A stretch of 64,000 nucleotides of DNA from Zizania palustris (Eukaryota > Streptophyta > Magnoliopsida > Poales > Poaceae), in assembly GCA_019279435.1 (NCBI GenBank), contig JAAALK010000287.1, positions 82,587,886-82,651,885 on the forward strand. Reading direction: 5' to 3'. The notes under the pieces are model-generated. The model did no database searches and had not been told where the DNA came from. It worked only from the letters and a program-made list of their open reading frames with translations. A program made the translations under genes and the position numbers. How positions within the stretch are numbered: the stretch's first letter is position 1; each line of letters starts with the position of its first letter. This document shows positions 1 to 9,315 of the stretch, in pieces.

Positions 1-2018
1 CGGCGCGGAGCTCCGTTGGCGTCATCGCTTCGTCGCTGAACAGGAGGCGGAACGGGGTGAAGCCCGTTGCCCGAGAAACGGTCGTCTGGATGGACCATAA
101 GACCTTGGGTAGTTCGTCGGGCCACGTGCCTCGGGGCAACCCGACGATACGCTTATGCAGGCCGGACAGAATGTGCCCGTTAGCTCGCTCCACGGCTCCG
201 TTAGACTGGGGGTGCCGCACGGCCGCGAAGCACAGCTGAACTCCCAGCTCGTCACAGAATGCCCGGAAGCTGCCGACATCAAACTGCGTTCCGTTGTCCA
301 ATGTGAGCTGTTTGGGTACTCCGAATCGGCACACGATATGCTGCCAGAAAAATTTCTGGACACTTCGGGATGTGATGGTGGTGAGAGGCTCCGCTTCAAC
401 CCACTTGGAGAAGTATTCGACTGCGACAACGACGAAGCGCAGGTTTCCCCTCGCTCTGGGGAGTGGACCAACGAGGTCCATGCCCCAGCGGGCCAAGGGC
501 CACACAGGAGGGATAGGTAGCAAACTTGTTGGAGGGCGGTGACTGCGTCGGCCCATCCACTGGCAACCTTGGCAGGTGCGGACGAGTTCTTCAGCGTCGG
601 CGATGATGGTGGGCCAGTACACGCCTTGCCGGAGAGCTTTGCCTGCGAGGGCCCGCGGCGCCAAGTGACTGCCGCACAACCCTTCATGTATCTCCCGGAG
701 CATGGCGACGCCGTCGGAATGCGAGACGCAGCGGAGCAGCGGGGAACATACTCCGGACTTGTACAGGATTCCATTGACAACCTCGAATGACCTTGCGCGG
801 AGTTGCAGGCGAGCCTGCTCCGGACTGGGATGGACTTCGTCGCCGCCTGCGAGTGCGCGGAGGATGGGCTCGCGCCAATCGACGCCGGCCGTACAGAGTA
901 CTGGGGCCGGGCATGACGACTGTTCGCTCTCTTCCGGGGCGGCGGAGACGGCCGCTTCGCTTCGATGGGTTACCAAAGGCTGGGCGAGTTCTTCGAAGAA
1001 AGCCCCTGGCGGCAAGGCCTGGGCGCCGGCCCCGGCCTTAGCGAGGGCATCCGCTTGGGCGTTGTCGCTTCGCGGGATGTTCTGGACGGAGATGCCCTTG
1101 AAGCATGCTTCGTACTTGCGGATGGAGTCGAGGTAGGAAGCGAGGTCCGGGTGCTTCGCTCGAAAGGACTTGTCGATGTGCCCGGCGACCACTTGGGAAT
1201 CGGTCTTCACGATCACGCACGCGGCGCCCAAAGCGAGCGCCTTGCGAAGTCCCAAGAGGACTCCTTCGTATTCTGCGACGTTGTTGGTGGCCTTGAAGCT
1301 TAACCGAGCGGAGTATAGGGCCTGCTGACCCGATGGGGAGACGATGACTGCTCCGGCTCCAGCCCCGGAGGCCTGGTAAGCTCCATCCGTAAAAATGGTC
1401 CAAATCTCTTCGCCCGTGCTGGCGCTCGCGGGCTCTCGGGCCCGCGTCCACTCTGCGACGAAGTCAGCGAGAATCTGGGATTTAATGGCTGTCCGGGCAA
1501 CGAAGGAGATCCCGAACGGGGCCAGCTCTACTGCCCACTTCCCGATGCGACCAGTGGCGTCTTTGTTTCTGAACATGTCGCCCAGCGGATAGGCTGTTGG
1601 AATGATGATGTCGTGGGCCAAGAAGTAGTGCCGGAGCTTCCGGGAGGCCATGACGAGGGCATAAGCCACCTTCTCTAGCTCGGAGTATCTGGCCTTGGCG
1701 TCGGCGAGAACCTCGGAAACGAAGTAGACGGGCCGCTGGACTAGCTTCCCACCGGACTCTTCCTCCTGAACCAAGGCCGCACTTGCGGCGGTGCCAGAGG
1801 CGGCGAGATAAACCAACAAAGGACTGCCGGCCCGTGGCGTGGCGAGGGCCACGAGGCCGGAGAGATAATCCTTGATTTGCTGGAAACAATCCTGGCACTC
1901 GGGGGTCCATTCGAAATGCTTGGAACCTCGAAGCACCTTGAAGATGGGCAAACTTCGCTCTGCTGATTTGGCGAGGAAAACGCCCCAGGGCGGCCAACCG
2001 TCCGGCCAGCTTCTGCGC
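1..2018 (-). pseudogene. Tat1 pol, second part: RNase H, archaeal-type RNase H, integrase (runs off the window)
   Basis: Continues pol after a TAG codon at about 2017, where a CAG would fit, and a 1-nt insertion near 1978. From there the frame is open to the window edge. In order: the RNase H that follows RT (starts about 1970, FEWTPECQDC; YSELEKVAYALV), the archaeal-type RNase H at about 1400-980 (TDGAYQASGAGAGA, NVAEYEGVLLGL, KTDSQVV), the integrase zinc finger at about 720-560 (His residues in IHEGLCGSHLAP, then CQGCQW), and the integrase core with its catalytic residues in GMDLVGP near 475, LDNGTQF near 285 and HPQSNGAVERANG near 200. All three acidic catalytic residues are present. The role is degrading the RNA strand during cDNA synthesis and inserting the cDNA. 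Two early lesions make it nonfunctional as read. Confidence 0.87.
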
Positions 2019-3440
2019 CTACCGCAGGTTCTGAGGTGGCGCCATGTTCTGCAATGCTTGAAGTTGGGTTGGACTGGCTTCGATGCCACGGCTGGAGACG
2101 AGGTACCCAAGCAGCTTCCCTGCGCGTGCTCCGAAGACGCACTTGTCAGGGTTAAGCCGGATCCCACACTGCCGGAGGCTGTCGAAGGTTTCGGCTATGT
2201 CGGACCCGTGTTGACTTGCGGAGGCAGTCTTGATGACGATATCGTCCATATAAGCTTCCACGTTCCGCCCGAGCTGATGACCGAGGGCCTTTGAGATTAA
2301 CCTTGAAAAGGTTGCTCCGGCATTACGGAGGCCGAAGGGCATCCGGAGGTAACAGAACACTCCGGCTGGGGTGACGAAGCTGGTTTTCACTTGGTCTTCA
2401 GGCTTGAGCCAGATCTGATGATAACCGGAATATGCGTCGAGGAAGCTGAGGAGCTCGGCTCCGGCTGTGGAATCTACTAGCTGATCGATGCAAGGCAGCG
2501 AGTAGGGGTCACGGGGGCAAGCTTTATTCAAAGAAGTGAAGTCGATACACATGCGCCATTTGCCAGATGTTTTCTTCTGGACAAACACAAGGTTGGACAA
2601 CCAGTCGGTGTGACTCACTTCCCTGATGACTCCGGCGCGGAGCAGCTTGTCGGTCTCTGCCTTGGCGAGCTCGGCCCGTTCGACGGATAGCCTCCGAAGC
2701 CCCTGGCGGACTGGTCGTGCCTTCGGGTCAACCGCCAGGGAATGCTCGATGATGGTCCGGTCGACGCCAGGGATGTCTTCGTCCGACCATGCGAAGATGT
2801 CGAGGTTGTTACAGACGATGGCCTCGAGCTGTGCTGATAATTCTGGCTCCAGGCCCCCTCCGAACTTGATCGAGTACTCTTTCCCCCCGTGAGTCAGGGT
2901 CTTGGTGATGACTTCCCCTTCTGGGAGGGGTTTGACGGGGCGCTCTTTCTGCGCCGGGCCGGCCTCCAGTGGGAGGTTGGTGTCTTCGGCGCCCTCGCGG
3001 ACGCTGTGGACCTGCCGCGGCTCCAGTGGCGCCGCATGGCCGTACTCGACCCGGCGGGCTGCGGCTTGGTCGCCCAGGACAGACAACACCCCTCCGGGAG
3101 TCGGCATCTTGAGGCAGAGGTAGTTGTGATGAGCGATGGCGCTGAAGCGGTTGAGCATCCCTCGGCCGAAGATGGCGTTGTAGGCGTACGGAGCGTCGAC
3201 GACGTCGAACAGGATTTCTTCGCGACGCTGGAGGGGCGCGGTGCCGAACGCCACTTCCAACAAGACCTGGCCCAGAGCATCGAGCGGAGGGCCCGAGAAG
3301 CCTTGGAGCGGTCGCGAGGCTGGCAGCAGGTGCTTGTGTGATAAGCACAGTTGGTCAAAGGCCTGCACGAAGATGATGTCAGCGGAACTTCCTCCGTCGA
3401 CTAAAATGCGACGCACCTCGGCTCCAGCGATATCTGGCCC
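2019..3440 (-). CDS. Tat1 pol, first part: aspartic protease and reverse transcriptase
   Basis: Open frame without stops from about 3440 down to a TAG at 2019. Protease comes first, with the active-site stretch ILVDGGSSADI, followed by a linker (RGMLNRF, HHNYLCLKMPTPGG). Reverse transcriptase follows, with WRMCIDFTSLNKACPRDP, LLSFLDAYSGYHQI, MPFGLRNAGATF and the catalytic YMDDIVI box, ending in LLGYLVSSRGIEA. Protease would mature the polyprotein and RT would copy the RNA in the particle. The frame stays open upstream to 4490, but that upper half is an out-of-frame reading of gag and is not protein-like. At the gag-protease junction (about 3440) roughly 0.7 kb present in Tat2 is missing, so pol is no longer in frame with gag. 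It has no start codon of its own that I trust. Confidence 0.87.
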   Translation of the reverse strand, partial: GPDIAGAEVRRILVDGGSSADIIFVQAFDQLCLSHKHLLPASRPLQGFSGPPLDALGQVLLEVAFGTAPLQRREEILFDVVDAPYAYNAIFGRGMLNRFSAIAHHNYLCLKMPTPGGVLSVLGDQAAARRVEYGHAAPLEPRQVHSVREGAEDTNLPLEAGPAQKERPVKPLPEGEVITKTLTHGGKEYSIKFGGGLEPELSAQLEAIVCNNLDIFAWSDEDIPGVDRTIIEHSLAVDPKARPVRQGLRRLSVERAELAKAETDKLLRAGVIREVSHTDWLSNLVFVQKKTSGKWRMCIDFTSLNKACPRDPYSLPCIDQLVDSTAGAELLSFLDAYSGYHQIWLKPEDQVKTSFVTPAGVFCYLRMPFGLRNAGATFSRLISKALGHQLGRNVEAYMDDIVIKTASASQHGSDIAETFDSLRQCGIRLNPDKCVFGARAGKLLGYLVSSRGIEASPTQLQALQNMAPPQNLR

Positions 3441-4462
3441 TCTTCGGACCGGGCGTACTCTTCGAAGTACGTCATGAGCTGCGCCACCGAAGAGATGGGC
3501 TTCCGGTGGAGCTTGTCGAGGAGGCCCGGGTGGGTGACGCCTTCCCGGGCCGCGTCGATGACTGAAGAAGCCGAAAGCCCCTTGATCTGAGCTTTGGTGT
3601 GCGCAAAGCGTTGGGAGTATTGCCGCAGGGTCTCTCCGGGTTGCTGCTTCACTTGAAAAAGGCTCCCGGTGGACATGGGGGCCACGAAGGTCCCCTGGAA
3701 GTTGTTGACGAACTTCTTTTTCAGCTGTTCCCACGAGTGGATGGTCCCTGGCCGGAGGGACCAGAACCACCGAAGGGCGATCCCTTCGAGCGCCAGAGGG
3801 AAGCATTTGGCCATGGCGTCCCGGCTCCCCCCGGACGCTTCTATCGCCAGAGCGTAAGAGCGAGAGAACTCGCCGGGGTCGGAGTCCCCGGAGTACTTGG
3901 GGAGCTTGGCGGCGCGGAAGCTCGAACTGAAACGCACCCTCTGGAGGTCCGGGTGCAGGGGGGAGTCCTCGTCGTATGATGCGTTCTCCTCTTCCGGGGG
4001 GTTCTCGTCGTCGCTCAGGTCGGTGACCGCAGCTCTCGCGGCGCGGAAGGCTGCCGGAGGGGCCGGGGGCCGGAGCGACGCTTCCTGACGCCACAAAGCC
4101 AGCTCCGCCTTTAGCCTGGCGTTCTCGGCGGCCAGGGCATCGGCTTGGCTCCCGCTTCCTCCGGAAGTTGTGTCGGGGTCTCGCGAGCGGACGTAGTCTG
4201 TCTGTCCGCCTGGGAGATGCTGCTCCGGCGGCCCGCCCGGCGACCCAGCCAGGTTGGCGGAGGTCGGCTCGAGCAGGCCGTCGGTGCCTTGAGCTCCGGG
4301 TGTCTCTTCTTGCAACTGGGTGGAACCCGCTGGGGGCGCCGTTCTGACGGCGGTGGTGATGGGAGCTGAAGGATTGGGGTCGACGGCCGGGGCAGGCTCG
4401 CCCCCCGCAGTTCGGGTCGACCTGCGCAGGGGGGCCGTGCTTGCTCCTTTCCGGCTCGACAT
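3401..4462 (-). CDS. Tat1 gag, C-terminally truncated
   Basis: 353 codons from an ATG at 4462. The start (MSSRKGAS) matches the start of Tat2 gag (MPPKRSQAS). A Pro/Ala-rich N-terminus (residues 1-90) and a short predicted helical segment (LAAENARLKAEL) precede the capsid-like domain at about residues 160-345, seen as PKYSGDSDPGEF, CFPLALEGIALRWFW, SWEQLKKKFVNNFQGT and PGETLRQYSQRF. This is the structural protein of the virus-like particle. The reading ends after YARSEEG, where a deletion joins gag to the protease region in another frame, adding a short nonsense tail (ISLEPRCVAF). The usual C-terminal Cys/His knuckle is therefore absent. Confidence 0.85.
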   Translation of the reverse strand: MSSRKGASTAPLRRSTRTAGGEPAPAVDPNPSAPITTAVRTAPPAGSTQLQEETPGAQGTDGLLEPTSANLAGSPGGPPEQHLPGGQTDYVRSRDPDTTSGGSGSQADALAAENARLKAELALWRQEASLRPPAPPAAFRAARAAVTDLSDDENPPEEENASYDEDSPLHPDLQRVRFSSSFRAAKLPKYSGDSDPGEFSRSYALAIEASGGSRDAMAKCFPLALEGIALRWFWSLRPGTIHSWEQLKKKFVNNFQGTFVAPMSTGSLFQVKQQPGETLRQYSQRFAHTKAQIKGLSASSVIDAAREGVTHPGLLDKLHRKPISSVAQLMTYFEEYARSEEGQISLEPRCVAF

Positions 4463-4508
4463 GCTTTGGGTGGATGGGTGTAGAGGACACTAGCTTTTCG
4501 GACTAGGC

Positions 4509-4526
4509 TCCCCACGGACGGCGCCA
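4509..4526 (-). other. Tat1 primer-binding site, tRNA-Asp-like
   Basis: On the minus strand TGGCGCCGTCCGTGGGGA starts two bases after the LTR end. The first nine bases equal the complement of the 3' end of plant tRNA-Asp. The remainder matches imperfectly. The same site is present in Tat2 (9112-9129). Confidence 0.75.
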
Positions 4527-4627
4527 ACTGTTGGGACGACGGATCGAGCCAGCAGGTTTTAGTGGGAAACAAGAATAGTGTATTCAATGACTTGGTCAGC
4601 TTGCCTGTTATAACTGTAGTGGGGGGG

Positions 4628-4635
4628 TATTTATA
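4628..4635 (-). promoter_or_regulatory. TATA box of the Tat1 LTR
   Basis: TATAAATA on the minus strand, about 100 bp before the LTR end and correctly placed to start an element transcript through gag. Confidence 0.6.
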
Positions 4636-4935
4636 GGGCGCCCCGCCCAGAGGACTAAACGCCTCCGGGCTGCCAACGGCCACCCGACCAATCCTGCCCG
4701 GTAGTACAGACAAAGAGATACATAGTACAGACAAGAAGATTCGACTCTGACAGCGTATCGGCCGTGTCGGATGCTTCCTGCGCCGCCCGACACGGCTCAG
4801 AAGATTGCGATCCTGTCCTTTCGTACGACCGCCTAGTCCTTTTCCCGCCATGACTCTCTTCGGGCCCGTCTCGCCGGGTCGGCCGAGAGCCCCGGGCCTT
4901 CAGCCTCCGGAAGACGAGCTCCCGTGTCCTACGCC

Positions 4936-5202
4936 GAAGGGTGACCTCCGGCTCCCTCCCACTGGAAGGTGGCCTCCGGCTTTGCTCCTCCAGAAGAAGA
5001 CCTCCGGCCACGCTCCTCCGGAAGGTGACCTCCGGCTACGCTCCTCCGGAAGGTGGCCTCCGGCTACGCTCCTCCGGAAGGTGGCCTCCGGCCGCGCTCC
5101 TCCGGAAGGTGGCCTCTGGCCGCGCTCCTCCGGAAGGTGGCCTCCGGCCACGCTCCCCCGGAAGGCGGCCTCCGGCCTCGCTTCTCCGGAAGGCGGCCTT
5201 CG
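4936..5202. repeat. 28-bp minisatellite inside the Tat1 LTR
   Basis: About 9.5 tandem copies of a 28-bp unit close to AAGGTGGCCTCCGGCTACGC followed by TCCTCCGG. Middle copies differ by one to three bases, and edge copies (before 4965 and after 5160) are more worn. The unit contains the palindrome TCCGGA. It lies in U3, about 300-570 bp upstream of the TATA box in element orientation. Confidence 0.93.
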
Positions 5203-5273
5203 TCATCAAGCCTGGGCCCTCCGGCTGGGGGCCCGTCCCGCCGACTCCAGGGATTATCTCCCCCAACAACTAC

Positions 5274-6965
5274 GCTCACCACTAGCGTGCATCAGTTGAC
5301 AAGGGAATGATAACCGCCTAATCCAGCATCGGAGAGTGAAGAGGACCCAGAGAATACCGACCATAGTGACCTCCGCGCTGAGTTCAAGATGAATGTCTAC
5401 GCCGACGACTTCAACACAATCGATGAGGCATAAGAGGTAATGAACACCATGGGAACTAGACATAGGAACGAGGTAACCCTGATCCTTTTGCTAAAGTAAA
5501 ATTTACTATACCTTCCTTTGCTGGTAAGTGTGACCTCCAAATGTATCTAGATTGGGAGATGGCTATTGAACAAAAATTTAGTTCCCATCTTGTTTCGAAA
5601 TAGCATCGGGTTAGACAAGCCACTAGTGAATTCAAGGATTTTGCTATCATCTGGTTGAACAAATTGGTAAAACCTGGGTTAGAACCTGACACATGGGATC
5701 AATTGAAAAGAGCCATGCGTGGTAGGTTTGTTCCTCCATCTTACAAGCGAGATTTGAGAAAAAAATTACAACGCTTAGACCAGGGTAATTGGTCTGTTGA
5801 GGAGTATTACCAGAAGCTACAAATAGGTATGTTGCGTTGTGAGGTAGAAGAAGACGAGTAGGATGAGATGTCACGATTTTATGGTGCATTACAGCGAGAA
5901 ATTTAGGACATAGTTGATTATAAAGAATATAATTCCATTACTAGATTGTTTTATCTTGCTATGTTGGCAGAGAAAGAACTACAGGGAAGACAACAAGCAC
6001 CAAAGAACAATTTCAAGAGTACGACTACATCGAGGCCTTCCATGGGATACACCAAGACTTCATCAGCCACTTCCTATCGGCCTGCTACTCCATTCACCGA
6101 TTGGGTGCGGTCCGCTGTGCTGACCTCGACCAAACAAGTTACCGATGTGAATAAATCAGCCCAAGCACTTACTCCTGCCCATAGCTCATCATCGGTTATA
6201 TCCACGGGCCGAAAAAAGGATATTCAATGCTACAAATGCAAGGGAATCGATCATGTGCAATGAGATTGCCTTAACAAGCGGGTGTTGATTGCTATAGAAA
6301 GTGGTGAGTACACTAGCACAAGCGAGAAATGGAGCAAATCGGCGTTGTCGATACCAGCCAATACTTAAGCATTGTGGTATAACGAGTGCTAAGTGCGTAA
6401 GTGGAGATGTTTGAACAACATCAATGCCACAACCTGATCCAAACAAGGTTAGTTGTCAAAGAAAGAGCATGTCGTGTCATCATTGATTGTGGAAGTTGTA
6501 GCAATCTTGCTAGCTCCAATTTGATTGAAAAGCTCAACATACCAACTCAACCCCATCCACATCATTACTCCATTCAATGGTTCAATTCTTGTTGTAAGTT
6601 GAAGGTATGTAAATTGTTCGAATATAATTTTTAGTAGAGAATTACCATGATAGTGCAAGCTTCGACGTTGTGCCTATGCAAGCATGTTCATTACTTTTGG
6701 GTAGGCCTTGGCAGTATGATAAGGATGCTTTGCACTGTGGGAGGACTAATACATACGGTTTCACCCATTATGGTAGCAAAATAGAACTTCTACAAATGAC
6801 CTCTGCTAAAATTTTGAAAGATGATATGGCACGAGTTGAGCGTGCAAGAAAATCGAGTGAATCAAGATCTGAAAGTTAGCAAGTAGATAAGGAAGTTTTT
6901 CCATCCAAAAATCAAAAGAATGCAACACCTGTGAAGAAAGGTGTAGTTAAGTTAAAGGGTGCTAC
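5274..6965 (+). pseudogene. CRM-like Ty3/gypsy relic: gag and protease fragments
   Basis: Plus-strand remnant of the family seen intact-length at 35812-43249. Gag is readable from about 5480 with gaps: KVKF, LDWEMAIEQKFSSHLV, the best block at 5655-5861 (GLEPDTWDQLKRAMRGRFVP, NWSVEEYYQKLQ), and a damaged CCHC knuckle near 6230 (CYKCKGIDHVQ, then a stop where Arg/Lys is expected). The protease region at 6401-6860 has RVIIDCGSCSNLASSNLI and MPMQACSLLLGRPWQYD. At least five stops or shifts interrupt it. It ends at 6965, in KLKGAT, where another element has inserted. The stretch 5274-5480 has no clear protein match and may be the gag leader. RT and integrase are not present. Confidence 0.75.
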
Positions 6966-8615
6966 TGTAACACCCTGATTTTTGTTAGGCGTTAAAATAA
7001 AATAAATAAATTAATAAATTAATTTCAAGAAAGTAATTTAGTGTAAAGCGATAAATAAGAAAGCTAAAATATGGGCTTAAAATTTTTGTTTAAAATAAAT
7101 TGTAGTAATAGTGTTTTTATTAAAATTCTCCTTGCTCTAAAATGTGTTCAAAGAATTTTCCAGATTTTTTGGCGCAAAGGAATTAACTAATATGTAATCA
7201 ATATTATTTCATCACAAAACTCGAATATTAATTAATAAAATATGTTTTAACATGAATTTTGTGTGAATAAAAGTATGATAAATCATTTCAATTAAAAATA
7301 TTTTAAAACCAAGTCAAATTTGGATAGAGGAATTTTTAGTAAATTTCTCCTTCGTCAAATCAATTTAGGTTTTCATTAAAGATTTTGCAACTAGAATAGT
7401 AATCCATAATATTTCAATGAATAACTTTAATTGAATCCTTTCTTTTTCCAGTCGAGTTTGAAATCCTCATCCTCGATCATCTCTCTTTTTCCTGTCGAAA
7501 ACCTGGAGAAATAAATTATTCATTTTTCATTTGTGATTTTGTATGCAAGTTTGGAATCTTTAATTTCGACGCGAATACGAAATTTCGTAATTTTCCGCAT
7601 CATTGAAATATTCACGAGTTATTTCTTTGAAATCCAAAATTTCTAAATTTGTTTTAAATTCCAAAGTTTCCAAAAAACTTTCATTTTTCTCAAAATTCCA
7701 AATCGTTGTTTTCAGGAAAATATTTTACTATTCATTTTTCTCCTTTTCCCCTCTTCTCTCTCCTCCTTTTTTCTTTTCGTGTGAGGCTTCTTCTTCCTCC
7801 TTCGAGGCATCCACCTCCATTCTCTCCATTCCCCTCCTCACTCTATCTCTCTCAGCTCCCTTCTCCCTCCCCCTCTCCAGCCTAGCCAATGCTTCCTCCC
7901 CAACACGACCCGGCCACTTGGTTCTCCTGGCATGCAGCCCGTGTCTCTCCTCCCCGGCCTACACCGCTCGTCCTGGCCTTTACGTAGCCACCGCCCAAAC
8001 TGGTCGTGCGAGGTCTCCACGTGCCTAGGAAATCTAACCGCCCCAACCACCTCTAGCGCCCTTATCTCCTCCTCGCCTCTATAAATACCTGGCACTGCAC
8101 CTGATTTTGCCTCCCCTCTTGCTCATCGCCCGCACCCCGATAGGTTGCCGTTGTCGCTACTCCGTCGCACGCCCCTATGCTTTGCCTCCACCAGGATGCC
8201 GCCACCATATCCATGCTGCCTCACTGCACCTTTCGCTCGTTGGTCTCTAGCAAGCACTCGTTGCTGCCACTGCTCCACTACCCCTCTACTAGCATGTCAC
8301 CTCCCTTGTCCCCGCTACTCTATGTGCCCCAACGCTACCCCTTCCTCCTCCCCTCCTACATGCAGCCACCCCCATCGGTCAAGCCTTTGCTTCCTTTACT
8401 TCATGTAAAGAAAAAGAAATCAGAGATGGCAACCCTTGTTCGTCTCGTTGAGGTCCAATCTGTATCGTCGTCTCCCATTTTACCTCAGTGGGAACTCCTC
8501 AAATCTTTCCCGCTTATTTCAATCTGTGCAATATATGTAGTAGATTAATCAGTTCATTGTTCTAATCTACTATCCCAATGTTATATCTATGTCGATTCCA
8601 ATCTATTAACCCAGT
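6966..8615 (+). repeat. Partial LTR of a Tekay-like Ty3/gypsy element, interrupted by Tat2
   Basis: Starts TGTAACACCCTGATTTTTG directly after GCTAC (6961-6965, candidate target duplication), inside the CRM-like protease gene. TGTAACACCC is a common start for Tekay/Del-type LTRs. It has an AT-rich first half (6990-7740), a pyrimidine-rich block (7735-7880) and a TATA box at 8079. No coding sequence or primer-binding site is seen before Tat2 interrupts it at 8616. The rest of the element is not found on the far side of Tat2, apparently lost with the deletion at 20118. Open frames within it (for example 7603-8028) are low-complexity and not protein-like. Confidence 0.6.
8078..8089 (+). promoter_or_regulatory. 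TATA box in the 6966-8615 LTR
   Basis: TCTATAAATACC in the plus orientation, after a pyrimidine-rich tract, about 1.1 kb into the LTR. It supports reading the element on the plus strand. Confidence 0.55.
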
Positions 8616-9109
8616 TGTTGGGGGAAATTGCTTCACTTTCAGGACTTAGAGATTAACAGCTCGAAGAGACTCACTAAGCTTCGGAGCTGATGGGCTCATA
8701 CTCAAAGGTGGAGGCGTTAAACCAAAGGGTGCCTTGCTTCGAAGATCGAAGAAGCCCTCCGCAGGATATGAGGCTCCAAAGCAGAATAACTGGGTTGATA
8801 AGACGTTTGGCTTATCTATTTGCCCCGGATAGATTTTACCATTTTAACCCTATTCAGGGTACCGAATAGTTTCCACTATGTCGGTTGTAATCTAGAGGTA
8901 TATAGGTCTTTTCCTTAGACATTTTTGCCTATAAATACCCCCCTCTCTACCCTGTAATGAAGGAGGAGGACCCAATTACTCTAATACACACATTCGAACT
9001 ACTCAAGTTATTATCCTTTCAGAGGCTTGAGCTAGTCCTCAAACACGAACTCGTAGTTTGTCTATTCTTGATCTCAGAGAACCTATTAGCGTAATCTTTT
9101 ACGCCAACA
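8616..9109 (+). repeat. Tat2 5' LTR
   Basis: 494 bp, TGTTGGGGGAAATTGC to ACGCCAACA, with a TATA box (TATAAATA, 8930-8937) followed by a C-rich segment. The first about 180 bp recur at 19942-20123 as the truncated 3' copy with around a dozen differences. Confidence 0.93.
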
Positions 9110-9111
9110 GT

Positions 9112-9129
9112 TGGCGCCGTCCGTGGGGA
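9112..9129 (+). other. Tat2 primer-binding site, tRNA-Asp-like
   Basis: TGGCGCCGTCCGTGGGGA two bases after the LTR end, identical to the Tat1 site; the first nine bases complement tRNA-Asp. Confidence 0.75.
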
Positions 9130-9315
9130 TCCAAGTTCTAGAAGCTTGTTCTCTACTGCTGACTGCACTTCGAAGAGCACTTACGGAGGGAACCTCAGAG
9201 TCCCAAGATTCCGCGCACCCTTCGGTAAGGGGCTTCTTAGTGCGGTTCGAAGGCCTTCGCTCGCCTTCCCAAACAGATCGAAGTCCCTGGTCTTCAGACC
9301 TCTCCGTGACTAGCT

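Larger units (their letters stand above)
1..5268 (-). mobile_element. Tat-lineage Ty3/gypsy retrotransposon (Tat1), truncated by window edge
   Basis: Minus-strand LTR retrotransposon. Reading leftward there is an LTR (4529-5268), a primer-binding site (4509-4526), gag, protease, reverse transcriptase, RNase H, a second RNase H and integrase; the element continues past position 1. The order protease-RT-RNaseH-integrase marks Ty3/gypsy. The extra archaeal-type RNase H and the RT style (FTSLNKACPRDP, YMDDIVIK) mark the Tat lineage. No chromodomain is visible in the part present. The LTR is followed by ACTAC at 5269-5273, a candidate target-site duplication whose partner lies outside the window. 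Pol is well preserved apart from one stop and one frameshift, so this is a fairly recent copy. Confidence 0.93.
4529..5268 (-). repeat. Tat1 LTR (5' LTR of the element)
   Basis: 740 bp. In element orientation it starts TGTTGGGGGAGATAAT and ends GTCCCAACA, giving TG...CA with short inverted ends. It abuts the primer-binding site on the gag side and ACTAC on the other. A TATA box reads TATAAATA on the minus strand at 4628-4635, placing U3 at higher coordinates. A 28-bp tandem repeat occupies much of U3. The partner LTR is outside the window. Confidence 0.9.

Noticed and set aside
3441..4490. Upstream half of the 823-codon open frame as an N-terminal extension of Tat1 pol
   Set aside because: It overlaps gag in another frame, is Arg/Pro-rich without family similarity, and the gag frame shows clear capsid motifs.
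4936..5202. CRISPR-like array
   Set aside because: Units are contiguous 28-mers without spacers, inside a plant LTR.
5269..5273. Link between ACTAC after Tat1 and ACTAC after copia-3
   Set aside because: Five bases shared by chance; the surrounding sequences are unrelated.
7603..8548. Possible host gene with Ser/Pro-rich product
   Set aside because: Pyrimidine-rich LTR DNA; several frames are open at once and a TATA box lies in the middle.
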